From positions 995,071 to 1,059,070 of the forward strand of contig FJUW01000046.1 of the NCBI GenBank assembly GCA_900074885.1: 64,000 bases of DNA, given 5' to 3'. Below, piece by piece: positions 48,019-58,499 of the stretch (its first letter is position 1; each line of letters opens with the position of its first letter). Source of the stretch: Rhynchosporium graminicola. Taxonomy: Eukaryota > Ascomycota > Leotiomycetes > Helotiales > Ploettnerulaceae. A program made the translations under genes and the position numbers. The notes beneath the pieces are model-generated. The model did no database searches, was not told the DNA's origin, and saw nothing but the letters and a program-made list of their open reading frames with translations.

Positions 48019-49970
48019 TAATATCTATATATCTTAATCTTAATCGCTATCGCCGAAGATATCTACTTCAAACTATAGCTTAGAAGCTAGTAGATTAGAG
48101 TAGCTTTCTTTAGTAGAAAGTATAGTTTCAGCGACTATAGGCTATTTATCAGGCTCTCTTTCTAGTTGATAGAGCTCTGAATCAAGTGCTACTACTTCTC
48201 CTCTCTTCTATAACTCTTATAATTTAAGCTTCCTAGCCTTATTTATCTTCCGTGCTTAGACTCCTGCTTTTAATAGAGACTTCTTATACTTTCTAATAGT
48301 ATAAGAAAGTACTCGATCAGCTCTCTAGCGATTTTCTGTTTTTTCAGCTTTAGCTTTAGCTCAAATTTGAAGTTATAGATTAGCTATACTTACTATAGTA
48401 CCTCTAATTAACTTTAACTACTTAATCGATCGTCAAGAGGTCTTCTTCTCTTAGGTACTTAACTATAGCTTCTATTAAAGTATAGTATTATTAGTAGAAG
48501 TAATTAAGGCCTTATAGAGTTAAACTATAGCCTCCTTAATCGAGCTTTAGAAGATCTCTTTTAAATCGTCAGATAAGTGAGTTAGATCTCTTCTAATAAA
48601 CGACTTTATTATAGTTATAGTAGAGATCACTCTATCTATTAGTATAGAAGGTAGTAGTAAAAGTAACTCTAGCTCTTTAATTAACTTCTGCTTTCTAAAT
48701 AATCTTATTCTCTTTAATCTAGCTTTATAGCTAAGAGGCTATATTCTAGTGTTCTTAAAAGCGTTCTAGATTATATAACGTTATATAGTTTTCTATCGAA
48801 TACTAGTAAGGTCTCTAAATAAAGAAGTAATTAAATAAGTAATATCTAAGTTCTATAAAGCCGAGTTAATAGCTTAAGAGTAGTAGTACTTCTAAGGCTA
48901 AAAAACGCTTATATCTAATAGCTAAAGAGTATGCGTCAAGTAGCTTAGAAGGTACTATAGGTATATATGATTCTCTTGAAGAAGTACTATAAATTGCTTA
49001 TAGTAGTAAGATTTGTAGCCGTCTAAAAGGAGTAGTTTCTATAGCTTTTCTAGTTCGGCATACGAGTATTTAATTAAATAGTAGGCGTATTCTATGATAA
49101 TCGAGTTATTAATATATCTAGTTAAAGAGAAAGTGATTATTTCTTTACTAGAAAGGTTTATAGATATCTAGTTCTCTATAATTATCTCTCTAGGGCAAAT
49201 TATAAAAGCTAGAAGTATCTTCTTTCTATTACTATATATAGTTTCTATAATAGTAACTGTTTTGCAGTTTTCTTATATAGGTATATATAGTATATTTATA
49301 CTCCTTGAAATAATTATACTCTTAGTATATAGGAGGGCGCCTTATATACTAGATTTATCTATATTTAGAACTTTCTTTCTATTATTAATTTATAGCTTTT
49401 CTATCTCTCTCTTTAGGTTCTGGAACTACTAGATTACTACTTCTTCTATATATAGCTCTGATCATATAGCTTCTATAGGTTTCGTCTTAATCGAATAGAG
49501 CTCTAGATAGTCTTTTAACTAGTTATGAAACTAGGTTTTAGAAGGAGGTAGCTTTAGAGGAGTTTAGGCTTATAGAATTATTATAACTATTAGCAGAAGA
49601 TTATTATAATAGTAAGGAGATTATACTATAAGTAGATAAGTAATTACTAATTTAACTATCAGATAAGTAGCTGTTATATCTACCTCCTACTAATTATAGT
49701 AATACTGCTTAATAGCCTCCTCCTAGGAGGGAGTAAGTAGCTTATTATAGCTACTACTTCCTGGAAATAACTCCTTCTTTAAGCTACTAGTAATACTCTT
49801 TACTCTTTAAGTAGCTTTCCGTAGAGAATTAGCCTTGATATCGAATTAGTATGCTACCTTAGAGTAACTCTCTATAGGGTGCGCTATATACTATAATTTA
49901 GCGTCTCGGAAGGCCTTATTATACTCTGATTTAGTAGTATGACTTTAGAAGTAATATCTGCTATAGGGTA
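48019..49970 (-). pseudogene. Fot1-like transposase relic
   Basis: On the minus strand from about 49970, an N-terminal helix-turn-helix part reads FDIKANSLRKAT. A DDE_1 catalytic region follows near 49290-48930, with ICPREIIIEN and LLLDGYKSYYYKQF, the second Asp of the DDE/DDD triad, then a block resembling LPSHTSHxxQPLDxxVFxPLK (decayed). The C-terminal tail extends to about 48100. Many TAA/TAG codons. The family usually acts by cut-and-paste at TA sites, which agrees with the TA duplication of the element. Confidence 0.75.
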
Positions 49971-50148
49971 CTAGTATTTTAGGTATTATTAATAATTATT
50001 AGATATTAGTAGTAATATTAAAAGTAGTTAATTTAGGTAGTAAAACGCGATTTCAGGTATTAAAAAGTGCGGCGTTTATATAAGTGCGGCATTTAGTAAC
50101 CCCGATAGTAAGCGAGTGGGCGAGCGAAACTGGAGGTAGACCGGCTAG

Positions 50149-50248
50149 TAGAGCCCCGGCGTCTAGAAATGTTCTTTTACCCCGCACCCGTATCTCCTAA
50201 GGCTTCGACGCATGTTCGATCGACCATTGTTGAATAAAGTATGAGAAG
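50149..50248. promoter_or_regulatory. Right half of the former bidirectional intergenic region
   Basis: 100 bp from the TA target of the Fot1-like element to the proposed start codon at 50249. With 43955-44206 it once formed the region between two divergent genes. A pyrimidine-rich patch precedes 50180. No defined factor site was recognised. Confidence 0.45.
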
Positions 50249-51916
50249 ATGGAAATTGCAGCCTCCGCCATCAGTATCACTGATATCTGTATTAGGTAAT
50301 CATGAATCCTCGATATCTGGCAGCAAAGGTCTACCAGCCCTATCTGAAGGTTTGCTAACTTGTTCTCAGATATGGAAACATTCTTGTGAAGACATGCAAG
50401 TCGTACAAGAATGCGGATCAGGAGATCGGAGAGTCTTGTTTGATGATCGAAGCACGATGGTCGAAGATCCAACAACAACTAGAATTCCTTCGGAGAATAT
50501 GGCCAGGCTTGGAAGATGACTACCAGCTTCACCAGAGCAGCATTCTCCACGTTCTTCATGGAAAAGCATAAGTCGCTGTCTCGTTGATTGAGAGCATTAT
50601 CCGGAAATCAAATGAAGAATCATCGGTATGGAATGTTATATCAAAGAAAGGAGATACCAAGAGGTTAAAGTATACAGTTTAGGTAAAGCAAAGTCTAGAG
50701 AACGTATCTAAAGATCTGAAAGAGTAGAGCGTCTCGTGGTATCTGATTGTACGCATATCAAACTCTACTTTGGATCAACAGCTCGAACCTGTTACGACTC
50801 ACGAGGGTGAACTAGTTTCAGCACTTAAAGACCTTCCGGAAGCCATAAATTCTACGCTTACTCAAGAAGGAGATGCTGATAAGAACTCGGTCCTTTTACC
50901 TGATAACTTCCTTTCAGACACACACTATACTCCTATTCAGTCTGGATCGACTGCTTCTGGAGTCTGGGCAAATAATGATGGACAGACCAGATATTTGGTT
51001 GATCAGGCAAGCACAATATCAACGCTTTCTGATGTTTGCAAGCTTGCCAAAATTCTCAGGAGGGTTACTTCTTTCGACTTGGGGATTCTAGCCTGCAAAG
51101 GGGTGGTGAAGTCAGCCTCTCAAAATGAACAAGGCTTCAACACTAGACTGCTGTTTGACATTCCATCCAATCTTACAAACCCACAGTATCTGCGGACCCT
51201 ACTGTCATTCGTAAATTCTAGCTACCCTCTTGATGGGCGTTTCTTGCTTGCGAAGCAGCTTGCCAAAGGAGTGATGTTCGTCCACTCCGCTGGATTTGTT
51301 CATAAAAATATTCGACCAGATACAATATTGGTATTTCAAGATGGGAAATCTTCCAATCTTTGGCCATTCTTAACAGGATTTGAAAAGTTTCGTATAGCTG
51401 AGGGAAGCACACTTCATCAGGGAGACGATACATGGGAGAAGAATCTTTATCGTCATCCTCAACGGCAAGGGAGTAATCCAGAAACAAATTATTTGATGCA
51501 ACATGGTATCTACTCTCTTGGAGTTTGCTTGCTGGAAATCGGCCTTGGCGAATCTTTCGTAAAGTGGGATGTTGGCGACTCGAAATACTTGCCTAGCCCG
51601 TCAATCTCAGCTGCAATTCAATCGCTTCTGAAGGACAAACAGAAGAAGGCGTTCGAGACGAAAAGATATCTTGTATCGCTCGCTGAGAAGCTACTACCTT
51701 CAAGAATGGGTAGAAACTTCACCAATATTGTTGCGACTTGCCTCACTTGTCTTGATTCATCTGGCAACATGTTCGGAGACAAGAGTGAGTTCCTGGACGA
51801 GAATGGAATCCTAGTTGGGGTTCGCTTCATTGAAAAGGTATGTGGTTGCTAAAGCACTAGTTCAATAATGCTGACTCTACAAGGTCTTGACTGTGCTCTC
51901 AGAGATAAAGATATGA
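50249..51916 (+). pseudogene. HeLo-like domain plus pseudokinase gene, three in-frame stops
   Basis: The model is exon 1 50249-50295, intron 50296-50369, exon 2 50370-51837, intron 51838-51883, exon 3 51884-51916, for 515 codon positions. Exon 2 is a single frame broken by TAA 50569-50571 (position 83), TAG 50680-50682 (120) and TAG 50725-50727 (135). Sequence between the stops is still coding-like, so they are not in introns. Residues 1-about 145 form a helical domain like fungal HeLo or prion-inhibition domains: hydrophobic first helix MEIAASAISITDIC, then EARWSKIQQQLEFLRRIWP. The rest (about 235-500) is a protein-kinase fold with lost catalysis: HRDLKPEN is HKNIRPDT (327-334) and DFG is replaced by TGFEK (351-355). 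The family pairs a membrane-acting helical bundle with a pseudokinase. Translation could only yield the N-terminal 82 residues or, from an internal start, the pseudokinase part. Confidence 0.75.
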
Positions 51917-52271
51917 GCAATATAGCTAGATTACCTACCAGACTAGGGCTATCATGGTGCCTTCTTCGAGATGCCGTGAGGCATTTTAAGGACTGCAGCA
52001 TTGCTTAGTATATCCTGGTCCTGGAGACTATGGATGTAATTATCTCATACTTTTAGTCTATCTCGTTTTGATGCCCGTCACCTTTTCTCCATGGTCGAAA
52101 TCCGAATTTCCATTCGCTTTGTTCCTTGAGATCAGAAGATCTTTGTTCTTGGGAAAAGGCCAAATCAGATATTGTAGTTGATTACTTGCCCATGGCTACC
52201 GATGTACTCCTTTCTATATTACCTATAAAGTATCACTCCTGGCGCCACTCATGACATTCATACATCATCGC
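51917..52271. other. Convergent 3' intergenic region
   Basis: About 355 bp between the HeLo-pseudokinase stop and the GT25 stop. The genes are tail to tail. No gene seen; presumably 3' UTRs of both. Confidence 0.6.
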
Positions 52272-53538
52272 TCACCATTGCTCGACATACTGGTCCGACC
52301 CCATTATGAGCTGCTCCATATTCAACCTCGCACTTCGAACAATAAAATCCGTAATGCCCTTTTGCCGAACTGCATCTGAATCCCCGATATTGATATCGCT
52401 GTCCTTGTTAACAGAACCTGCAGGGCGATGGTGTTGAAATAGTTGAGGTTCAACCGAATAGCATTTGATATCCAGAAGTCCATCGCGGCAGAGATATGCC
52501 ATGCCATTGTCGATGGCGAGATTATCGCCTGCTTTGATCGCTAGAGCCATGAGGATTTTCTGTGCGCCACGATAGGACACCGCATAACCAAAGGTGCACA
52601 TTGGTGCCCCAGCCTTGTGAATCATGCGGGTCTTTTCCGGCAGATCTTTCAGCCCTTTCAGCCACGGTTGGTGGGTTTTGGGCGCAACTGTCTCGTCATT
52701 TGGGATCGTGTATCGACGATCGTCGCCCTTAGGCATAATGTCACCACAGTGGCCAGGCCAGAGAATATCCCAGTCATCGCCATATGGAGAGTGTTGAACC
52801 TCGGAAGATTTAATGCCGGACAGTGAGCGGACACCTTTAGCGAATTCGGGGAGTTGGGAGAGGAGACGGATGTCCCAGTCGACATCATCCTCCATGATGA
52901 GTACGCTTTTGAGATTGTTCTCGATTATGCTGAGAAGAAGAACGAACATCAGCATACGTTTTAATTGAAGGGCTTGCGGCTACTGGAAGGGCCCGTACGA
53001 ACCTGCGGACTGCATTTAAATGACTGCGCCAGGTGCCAAGTGCGCCATCTTTCAAATTGAGACCCTACAAGCGATTGTTAGAGTTGCCGAATCATGGCGT
53101 CAAAGTTCATACATACCGGCGGTCGAGTCTTGTCGAGTATCTGATCGCCCTTCACGGCATCGAAGAACTCTACCTCAAAACCTGTCAAAGATGCAGATAG
53201 GACGAACGCATCCCTCTTATCCGACCGCTCAGGCAGGCCTAGCACGAGGATTTTGTGGAACTGTTGCGCAAACGTTAAATGACGCTCAACAATGGAACGG
53301 GAACACCACATACCCCAAGTGTTGCGTTACTCGCGCGACCCATTTCCGACCTTGTGTCTATCGATTTAGGTGACGAGGCGGATCTGAAATTGCCATTTTT
53401 GGTGGACGATGGTTTATTCGAGAAGTTCCAGGGCGAAGGCGTCGAGGCCGCGGTTCCGTGGTTGCGCAAAGACAAGAAAAGGATTACTGTTGCGATTGCG
53501 CACCCGACAATCAGATGAGACAACTTGAGAGAGATCAT
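52272..53538 (-). CDS. Glycosyltransferase family 25 (LPS-type) protein, type II membrane, 4 exons
   Basis: Exons 53538-53314, 53260-53117, 53064-53003 and 52929-52272 give 362 residues. Introns are 53, 52 and 73 bp, GT-AG, two with CTAAC/TTAAC branch-like sites, and all phases agree. Residues 6-24 are a hydrophobic signal anchor near the N-terminus, so the enzyme is probably a Golgi or ER lumen type II protein. The catalytic part shows the family start (FHKILVLGLPERSDKRDAF, 76-94), the conserved GTWRSHLNAV (133-142) and the acidic motif IMEDDVDWD (155-163) that would hold the metal-nucleotide sugar. The family transfers sugars, often galactose, from UDP-sugar donors; the acceptor is unknown here. 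The ATG at 53538 was chosen because it directly precedes the anchor; an in-frame GTG lies upstream. Divergent from the surface-protein gene. Confidence 0.87.
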
Positions 53539-54172
53539 GACGTTCTTTATCGCACGTCGAAGGTATCGCTGGTTCACAAACTCTTCTTTCGAGACGGTAT
53601 CGTGGGAAATAGAGTAAGGTGGAAGGGAGGACAGAAGCGTCGCAGTCAGCCCTGCTGCGGAGGAGCAAGAAGAAAAGAAAGCCCAGCGCCAAAATTCTAA
53701 GAATCGGGCTGTCAGCCACCCTGCTCCGGCTGTAGCCGCCCAGTGAAATGAGCACTGGCTTATTGCAGGGTTTTAGCCGCCAGCTTCTTCTTCTGACCTA
53801 GCAGTTAATACGACCCTTTCGCGCTGGAACCGAGAGAATGGTTGTCTGGTGGCTAAGCGAGGCAAGCCCCTGCTTGAGTCCAATCATCAGTGGCATGGTG
53901 GAGCGGGTTTTATTTCATTGCAAGAAGAGAAAACCAACAGTCCAGGGTCATGTTCCATCGCATGACATGAGAGTTTCGCAATCTTTGGCATGATTTTACT
54001 GGTCTGATCTGGAGACCCATGGTCGTTCTGCCAATTGCCAATCCGCAACAGCCAGTTCTCGTTTCGGTAAGTAATAAGGAGTCCATCCTTCTGTCAGTAT
54101 CCGCCTGCTGTGCTTCTGTTGCTGTCGTCGATTTATTCTTGCAATTTGTGTAATTCATATCATCAAGAAAAT
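53539..54172. promoter_or_regulatory. Divergent intergenic region between GT25 and surface-protein genes
   Basis: 634 bp, GC-balanced. It should hold both promoters and 5' UTRs. A possible splice donor GTAAGT at 54067 with an acceptor-like CTGTCAG at 54091-54097 would leave an intron of only 31 bp, so a spliced upstream exon for the surface protein is doubtful. No factor sites recognised. Confidence 0.5.
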
Positions 54173-55012
54173 ATGGCCCAGTCGTTAATTTTCGAGACAC
54201 CATCAAAGTTCGTCAGAGCAACTATTCCAGTCAACATAACCTGGAATCCGCAGACCTTCGGCGCAAGCCCAACAAGCAATTTTTCCCTCAGCTTATGGCT
54301 TTTGCGATCGGATTCTCCGGATAATGACATAGTAAACAGCTACCTTCCAGAGATTCTTGCTCGCAAGTCATTGGTTTTCTGTACTGCAAACATTCTCGCT
54401 AATTCCACGTCAGATAATCAAAGTGTCTTTGCCAACCTTGTCGTTTGGACACCAAGGACAGACGATGTTAATGTCGGCGTTCGTCAACTTGGGAGCGACC
54501 AGCTGGCATGGGAGAAGACCAACGACAATCCAGAGCTGAGCCCCTTCCTCACCAAGTTCAAGGGCTTCTCGAGAGGCTTCACCGTCCAACCTCCTCTCTC
54601 TGATCCGTCACTATCATCATCCGTAGTTTCTTCATCCTCACCCTCATCTTCTTCTTCGTCCTCCTCCGGCCCCTCATCGACCTCTTTAATCACTTCCACC
54701 ACTTCCACCACCTTGGGAACTACGTCCACCGCAGCCTTAGAGTCATCAACAAGCGATGCTGCGAAGACTTCAACGACTAATCTCCCTGTAGCCCTTGGCT
54801 TAAGCATCGGACTTGGACTTCTCGCACTGATCTGTGTCAGTGCTACTATTTGGGGTGTGCGGAGGTATCGCAGGTTAAAGAGTGCAGCAGTGGTCGGCCA
54901 GCCACAGGATACGTATATATCAGCAGAGCCGTCCAACTACTACAAAGGGGAGCTAGCGGGTTCGAGGATGACGGAAGCTGTGGAGATGTCAAGTGAGAAA
55001 TACAATCGTTGA
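54173..55012 (+). CDS. Single-pass cell-surface protein with Ser/Thr-rich stalk
   Basis: From ATG 54173 it encodes 279 residues. Residues 1-143 are an extracellular-type domain (PVNITWNP at 20-27, several N-x-S/T sites such as NITW, NFS, NST, NQS). Residues 144-203 are almost only Ser, Thr and Pro, a likely O-mannosylated stalk. Residues 204-229 form a transmembrane helix (LPVALGLSIGLGLLALICV), followed by a basic stop-transfer RRYRR and a 45-residue cytoplasmic tail with NYYKGE. The layout is that of fungal wall-sensor-like or Mid2-like membrane proteins, but no WSC domain is present. From this ATG no signal peptide is seen. The frame continues upstream to a stop at 54068-54070 with a hydrophobic run (LLLLSSIYS) after a GTG at 54110, so a missing 5' exon that supplies the signal peptide is possible. 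Confidence 0.72.
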   Translation: MAQSLIFETPSKFVRATIPVNITWNPQTFGASPTSNFSLSLWLLRSDSPDNDIVNSYLPEILARKSLVFCTANILANSTSDNQSVFANLVVWTPRTDDVNVGVRQLGSDQLAWEKTNDNPELSPFLTKFKGFSRGFTVQPPLSDPSLSSSVVSSSSPSSSSSSSSGPSSTSLITSTTSTTLGTTSTAALESSTSDAAKTSTTNLPVALGLSIGLGLLALICVSATIWGVRRYRRLKSAAVVGQPQDTYISAEPSNYYKGELAGSRMTEAVEMSSEKYNR

Positions 55013-55697
55013 GGGATGTCAAGTGCATCAAGAATGCTGGACATTCATGGACCGGCTGGTTTTGGTCTCGGTTGCTGCAGGGAAATATATATGGTATTCA
55101 TGTAATCCTTCGACGGTTGGCCAAGGGTTGGCTTGTCTTTCAAGGCCTCAATAAAGCACTTTCAAACCCATCTGGAAGTCAACACAGATTCTTGCATCCT
55201 TTTTTCTTCCTCCACTTCTCGTGACAGTACCCCACGCAGGCACATATAAGGACCAAAGCAGCTGTGACTATTCAAATACTAAACCCGTCTTTTACCAAAA
55301 TTTCTGTAGCTATTTTACTTGGCTGCAGATTTTGATCGCAAATAGAGGCTGACCCAGATGCATATGTAGTGTATACTAGAGAGAAGCACATGCATAGTAG
55401 GGTAGTTTTCGTTTTCTACTCGGCAGTGCTCACTCATTTCACGCGGTAATTCACTTTTCAATTCAAGTCCAGAAACGCACTTAAACAAAGGCCATTTCTA
55501 ACCTCGGCACTCTACCATCACAATAAAGGTAGCTATATTGCAGGGCGTTGTGTAACTGATTGTTGTGCAACAAATGGTTATGCAAGATGCTGTTGTGCAA
55601 AATTATTTATGCAATAACTTACTATACAACAGGCTCTCAAATTACATGTGTAGCGCGTACAAAGCTATGCTATGACGCTCGTAGACCCCATTATCAC
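55013..55697. other. Intergenic, edge of the gene island
   Basis: 685 bp without a gene. Contains the surface-protein 3' flank and, at 55540-55635, a cluster of TGTTGTGCAA and TTATGCAA motifs. At 55698 the composition changes sharply to AT-rich hAT sequence. Confidence 0.6.
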
Positions 55698-58135
55698 CAG
55701 CGTGCGAAAAAATAATTAAGTTAATCGATTTTTAATCGATTAAATCGATTAAGATTAGATTAGATTAGATTAACTAATTTTGACCTTTAATTAGATTCAG
55801 ATTTAGAGTTAATTAATAATTTAATCGATTAACTTTTGATTTATTAGAGAAAATTCTATTATATTCTTATATCTTCTTATATATCTCCTCCTCTCTATAG
55901 CTACTCTATATTAAAGAAATTCTCTAAATTATTTACTATCTCCTCTAACTCGTGTTTCTCCTCTATATCGATTATAAAACCCAAGCTCTTAAATAGACAA
56001 ATAGTCTCGAAAGTATCTTTATTAAGAATATATCGTAGCTTATTTATAATTAAAGCTCATAAGCTAAAGAATCTTTCGGAAAGCGCGGAGGTAGCTAGAA
56101 TTTGAAGATATTTAAGTACTAATAAAGATAGTATTAAGTATTTATCTTTATTAATAGACTAGTAGTCTAAAGGCTTAACCTTTATATTATATTAGTATAA
56201 AAGATAAATATATAGATTAAGAATTACTTATAATAATATTAGATCTCCTTTCCTTTAGATAAACGTCTAATTCATCGAATTCTTCGTCTTCTTCGTTTAT
56301 ATATATATTAAGATCTTCCTTATCTAGAGGTATAATCTCCTTATTAAGTATAAGGAGATCTATATTAGCTTCTGCTTTTAAACTATTTATATTAGTATTT
56401 ATATATATTTAAAAGAGAAAAAGACTTATAAGTTATATTCATCTCTTAGCTTTCGCTTAATATCACTTATAATTCCGTTACTAAGTCCTAATAGACTTAA
56501 TCTATCTATTTTAATTTTAGGATTAAGTATTAAGTTTATATATAAAGCTTTATTATACTTAGTAATACCGGATATCAGATAATACTTCCGAAGCTTAGCG
56601 ATTCCTTTATTAATAGTAGAAGTAAAAGGTTCCTATAAGTATATATTAGTATTTAAGCTATATAAGTAAAGGAGATACTTACTATATTATATTTATCTCT
56701 AATAGTCTCTAGCCTAGTATATATCTTATATACTTCAAGTACTAGATAATATATAGTCAGGTATCTCTTAGCTTATAATTTCGTCGTAGTTTTAACGAAT
56801 ATATCGAAGATTCGTAAGCACTTTCGTATATACTCTAATTCTCATTAACTAAGAAGTAATATACTTTTATACTTCTTAAACGATCTACTATCGGAAGTAG
56901 AAATAACTAATAATATAATAAGCTATATATTAAGGAAATTCTTAAGTATATTAGCTATAGAAGACTATCTTGTTTTTTAATCTATAATAATAAAGATATT
57001 AGTATATAATTCTATAATTAATAGATTAATAACTTACCTAGTTATAGAAAACGAGTATTTTAAATTTCTAAGGTCTCTATATACTTTTTTAAAGCTCTAT
57101 TATTCTCCTCTGAATATTTAAGGCCTAATATAATAGTTCGAATTTTTTTCTATAAGGAGGTATCTAATATAATTAGTATATATATAAATATTAATAGGAA
57201 TTTACTTACTATTACTTAAATCCTCTTCTCTATTATTCTCGATATTAGCTATATCTCCTCTATTATTAAGTTCGCTATAAGTATCTTTTATAATATTCTT
57301 TAATATATCTTAAATAATAAAGTTAAACACGTGAGCTAAAAACGCTATATCTCCTTAAGATCTAATTCCCTTTATATTATAGTCTTTAATAAAAGCTCGG
57401 ATTAGGGTATCGTTCGAGCTAGCGTTATCTCGAGTAATACTATATATAGTTAGTTATTTATATTTAATATAAAAGAAAGGATTATTATAATACCTTATAA
57501 TACTATCTTGAATATTCTACTCTTCTAAAGCTTTAGATAAAACCTTAAATATATACTTTCCGGAGTAAGGTTCGCTTAAATAAGCTATACTAATAGCGTA
57601 TAACTTAAGCTTAAAGCTACTATTAATATAATAACTATAATAATAATTAGTATAATAATAGTAATTAATAATAATATAAGGAAACTCATATAGTAACCCT
57701 TAAATAAGAGTCTTAGTTTATAATAGTTTACGCGTCTAAAGTTAAAGAAAAATAGCCTTTCTCTTTAATATTTAGATCTAGTTCTTCTTAAATTATATTT
57801 CTTCTCTTCTTATAGATACTATTTAAATAATCGTAAAGTATCTTATTATAAAGAAAAAGGGATTACTTATTATAAAGTTAGTAAATTACTATTATTAATA
57901 TATATAAGAGTAACTTACTTATTTAAGTAAAGAGTTAATTCTCTAAAAGAAGTACTTAAAATACTTCTAAAAGATAGATTATTTTCGATAATAAGTCGTA
58001 TTAATAGCGACTTATATCTCTTTAAATTTATTATAAGGCGAATATAAAGTATATAATATAAAAGCTCGTCTATATTATAAGGAGAATTAATTAAGGAGAG
58101 AAAGGAGAAATAAGAGTCTCTCTTTAAAGAAAAGA
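55698..58135 (-). mobile_element. hAT transposon, RIP-decayed, right end not found
   Basis: The left terminus CAGCGTGCG at 55698 matches the hAT at 44523, with the same GATTA and TTAATCGATTAA subterminal repeats. The matching right terminus (CGCACACTG) is not found before the gypsy element begins near 58140-58250, so it is truncated or interrupted there. The candidate 8-bp duplication to the left (ATTATCAC, 55690-55697) cannot be confirmed. Unlike the copy at 44523, it keeps the catalytic part of the transposase. Confidence 0.78.
55850..57950 (-). pseudogene. hAT transposase relic
   Basis: Minus-strand translation shows the RNase H-like catalytic region near 57440-57230 (ITRDNASSNDTLIRAFIKDY, then AFLAHVFNFII; family pattern TxDNAxxN and RCxAHxxNL). 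At the end comes the dimerisation block near 56155-55950 (LQILATSALSERFFSL). Dense TAA/TAG and several frame breaks. The linker regions (56200-57100) are too decayed to read. Confidence 0.75.
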
Positions 58136-58499
58136 TAATACCGCGACCGCTAGTAGTAGTAGTATTAGAATATATATAATAATATATTAGGTACTAGCGT
58201 AAACGCCTTAGGCGTCGAGTATACTAATAAGTATAACTTATTATATTATCCTCCTCTTGTTTCGAGGATAAGGCTATCTAGTCTATTCTTCTCTTCCTAT
58301 TTATTAAGTACTATAGTAATAGTAAGAGCTACTTCCGGTTCTTATATTAGTTATACGTAACTTATCTATTTAACTAGATACTTCTTCTTTACTTACTATC
58401 CTTATCGAAAGGATCTCTCCGCTAGGATTTCTTCCACTTCGAACTCGTCTTTATCTACTACTAGTAATAGTAATAGTTATAAGTCGTCTTATATTTAGC

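Larger units (their letters stand above)
44207..50148 (-). mobile_element. Fot1/pogo-like DNA transposon (Tc1-mariner superfamily) with nested hAT
   Basis: Terminal inverted repeats of about 85 bp begin CTAGCCGGT at 44207 and end ACCGGCTAG at 50148; they contain GTTTCGCTCGCCCACTCGCTTACT and two copies of the GTGCGGC motif. Mismatches between the repeats are all transitions. The target duplication is TA (44205-44206, 50149-50150). A minus-strand transposase relic of the DDE_1/Fot1 type is inside. The element is split by a hAT insertion at 44523-48010 with its own 8-bp duplication. Confidence 0.88.

Noticed and set aside
50770..51852. 360-codon plus-strand ORF as a stand-alone gene
   Set aside because: The same frame continues upstream through three RIP-type stops to a HeLo-like N-terminus, and its last residues read into a 46-bp intron. 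The first codon is TTG, not ATG.
53414..53755. Minus-strand ORF upstream of the GT25 gene
   Set aside because: It overlaps the GT25 signal-anchor exon in another frame and is not joined by a plausible intron.
54110..54172. GTG start for the surface protein
   Set aside because: A GTG start is unlikely in a fungal nuclear gene; the first ATG in frame is 54173. A missing 5' exon remains possible.
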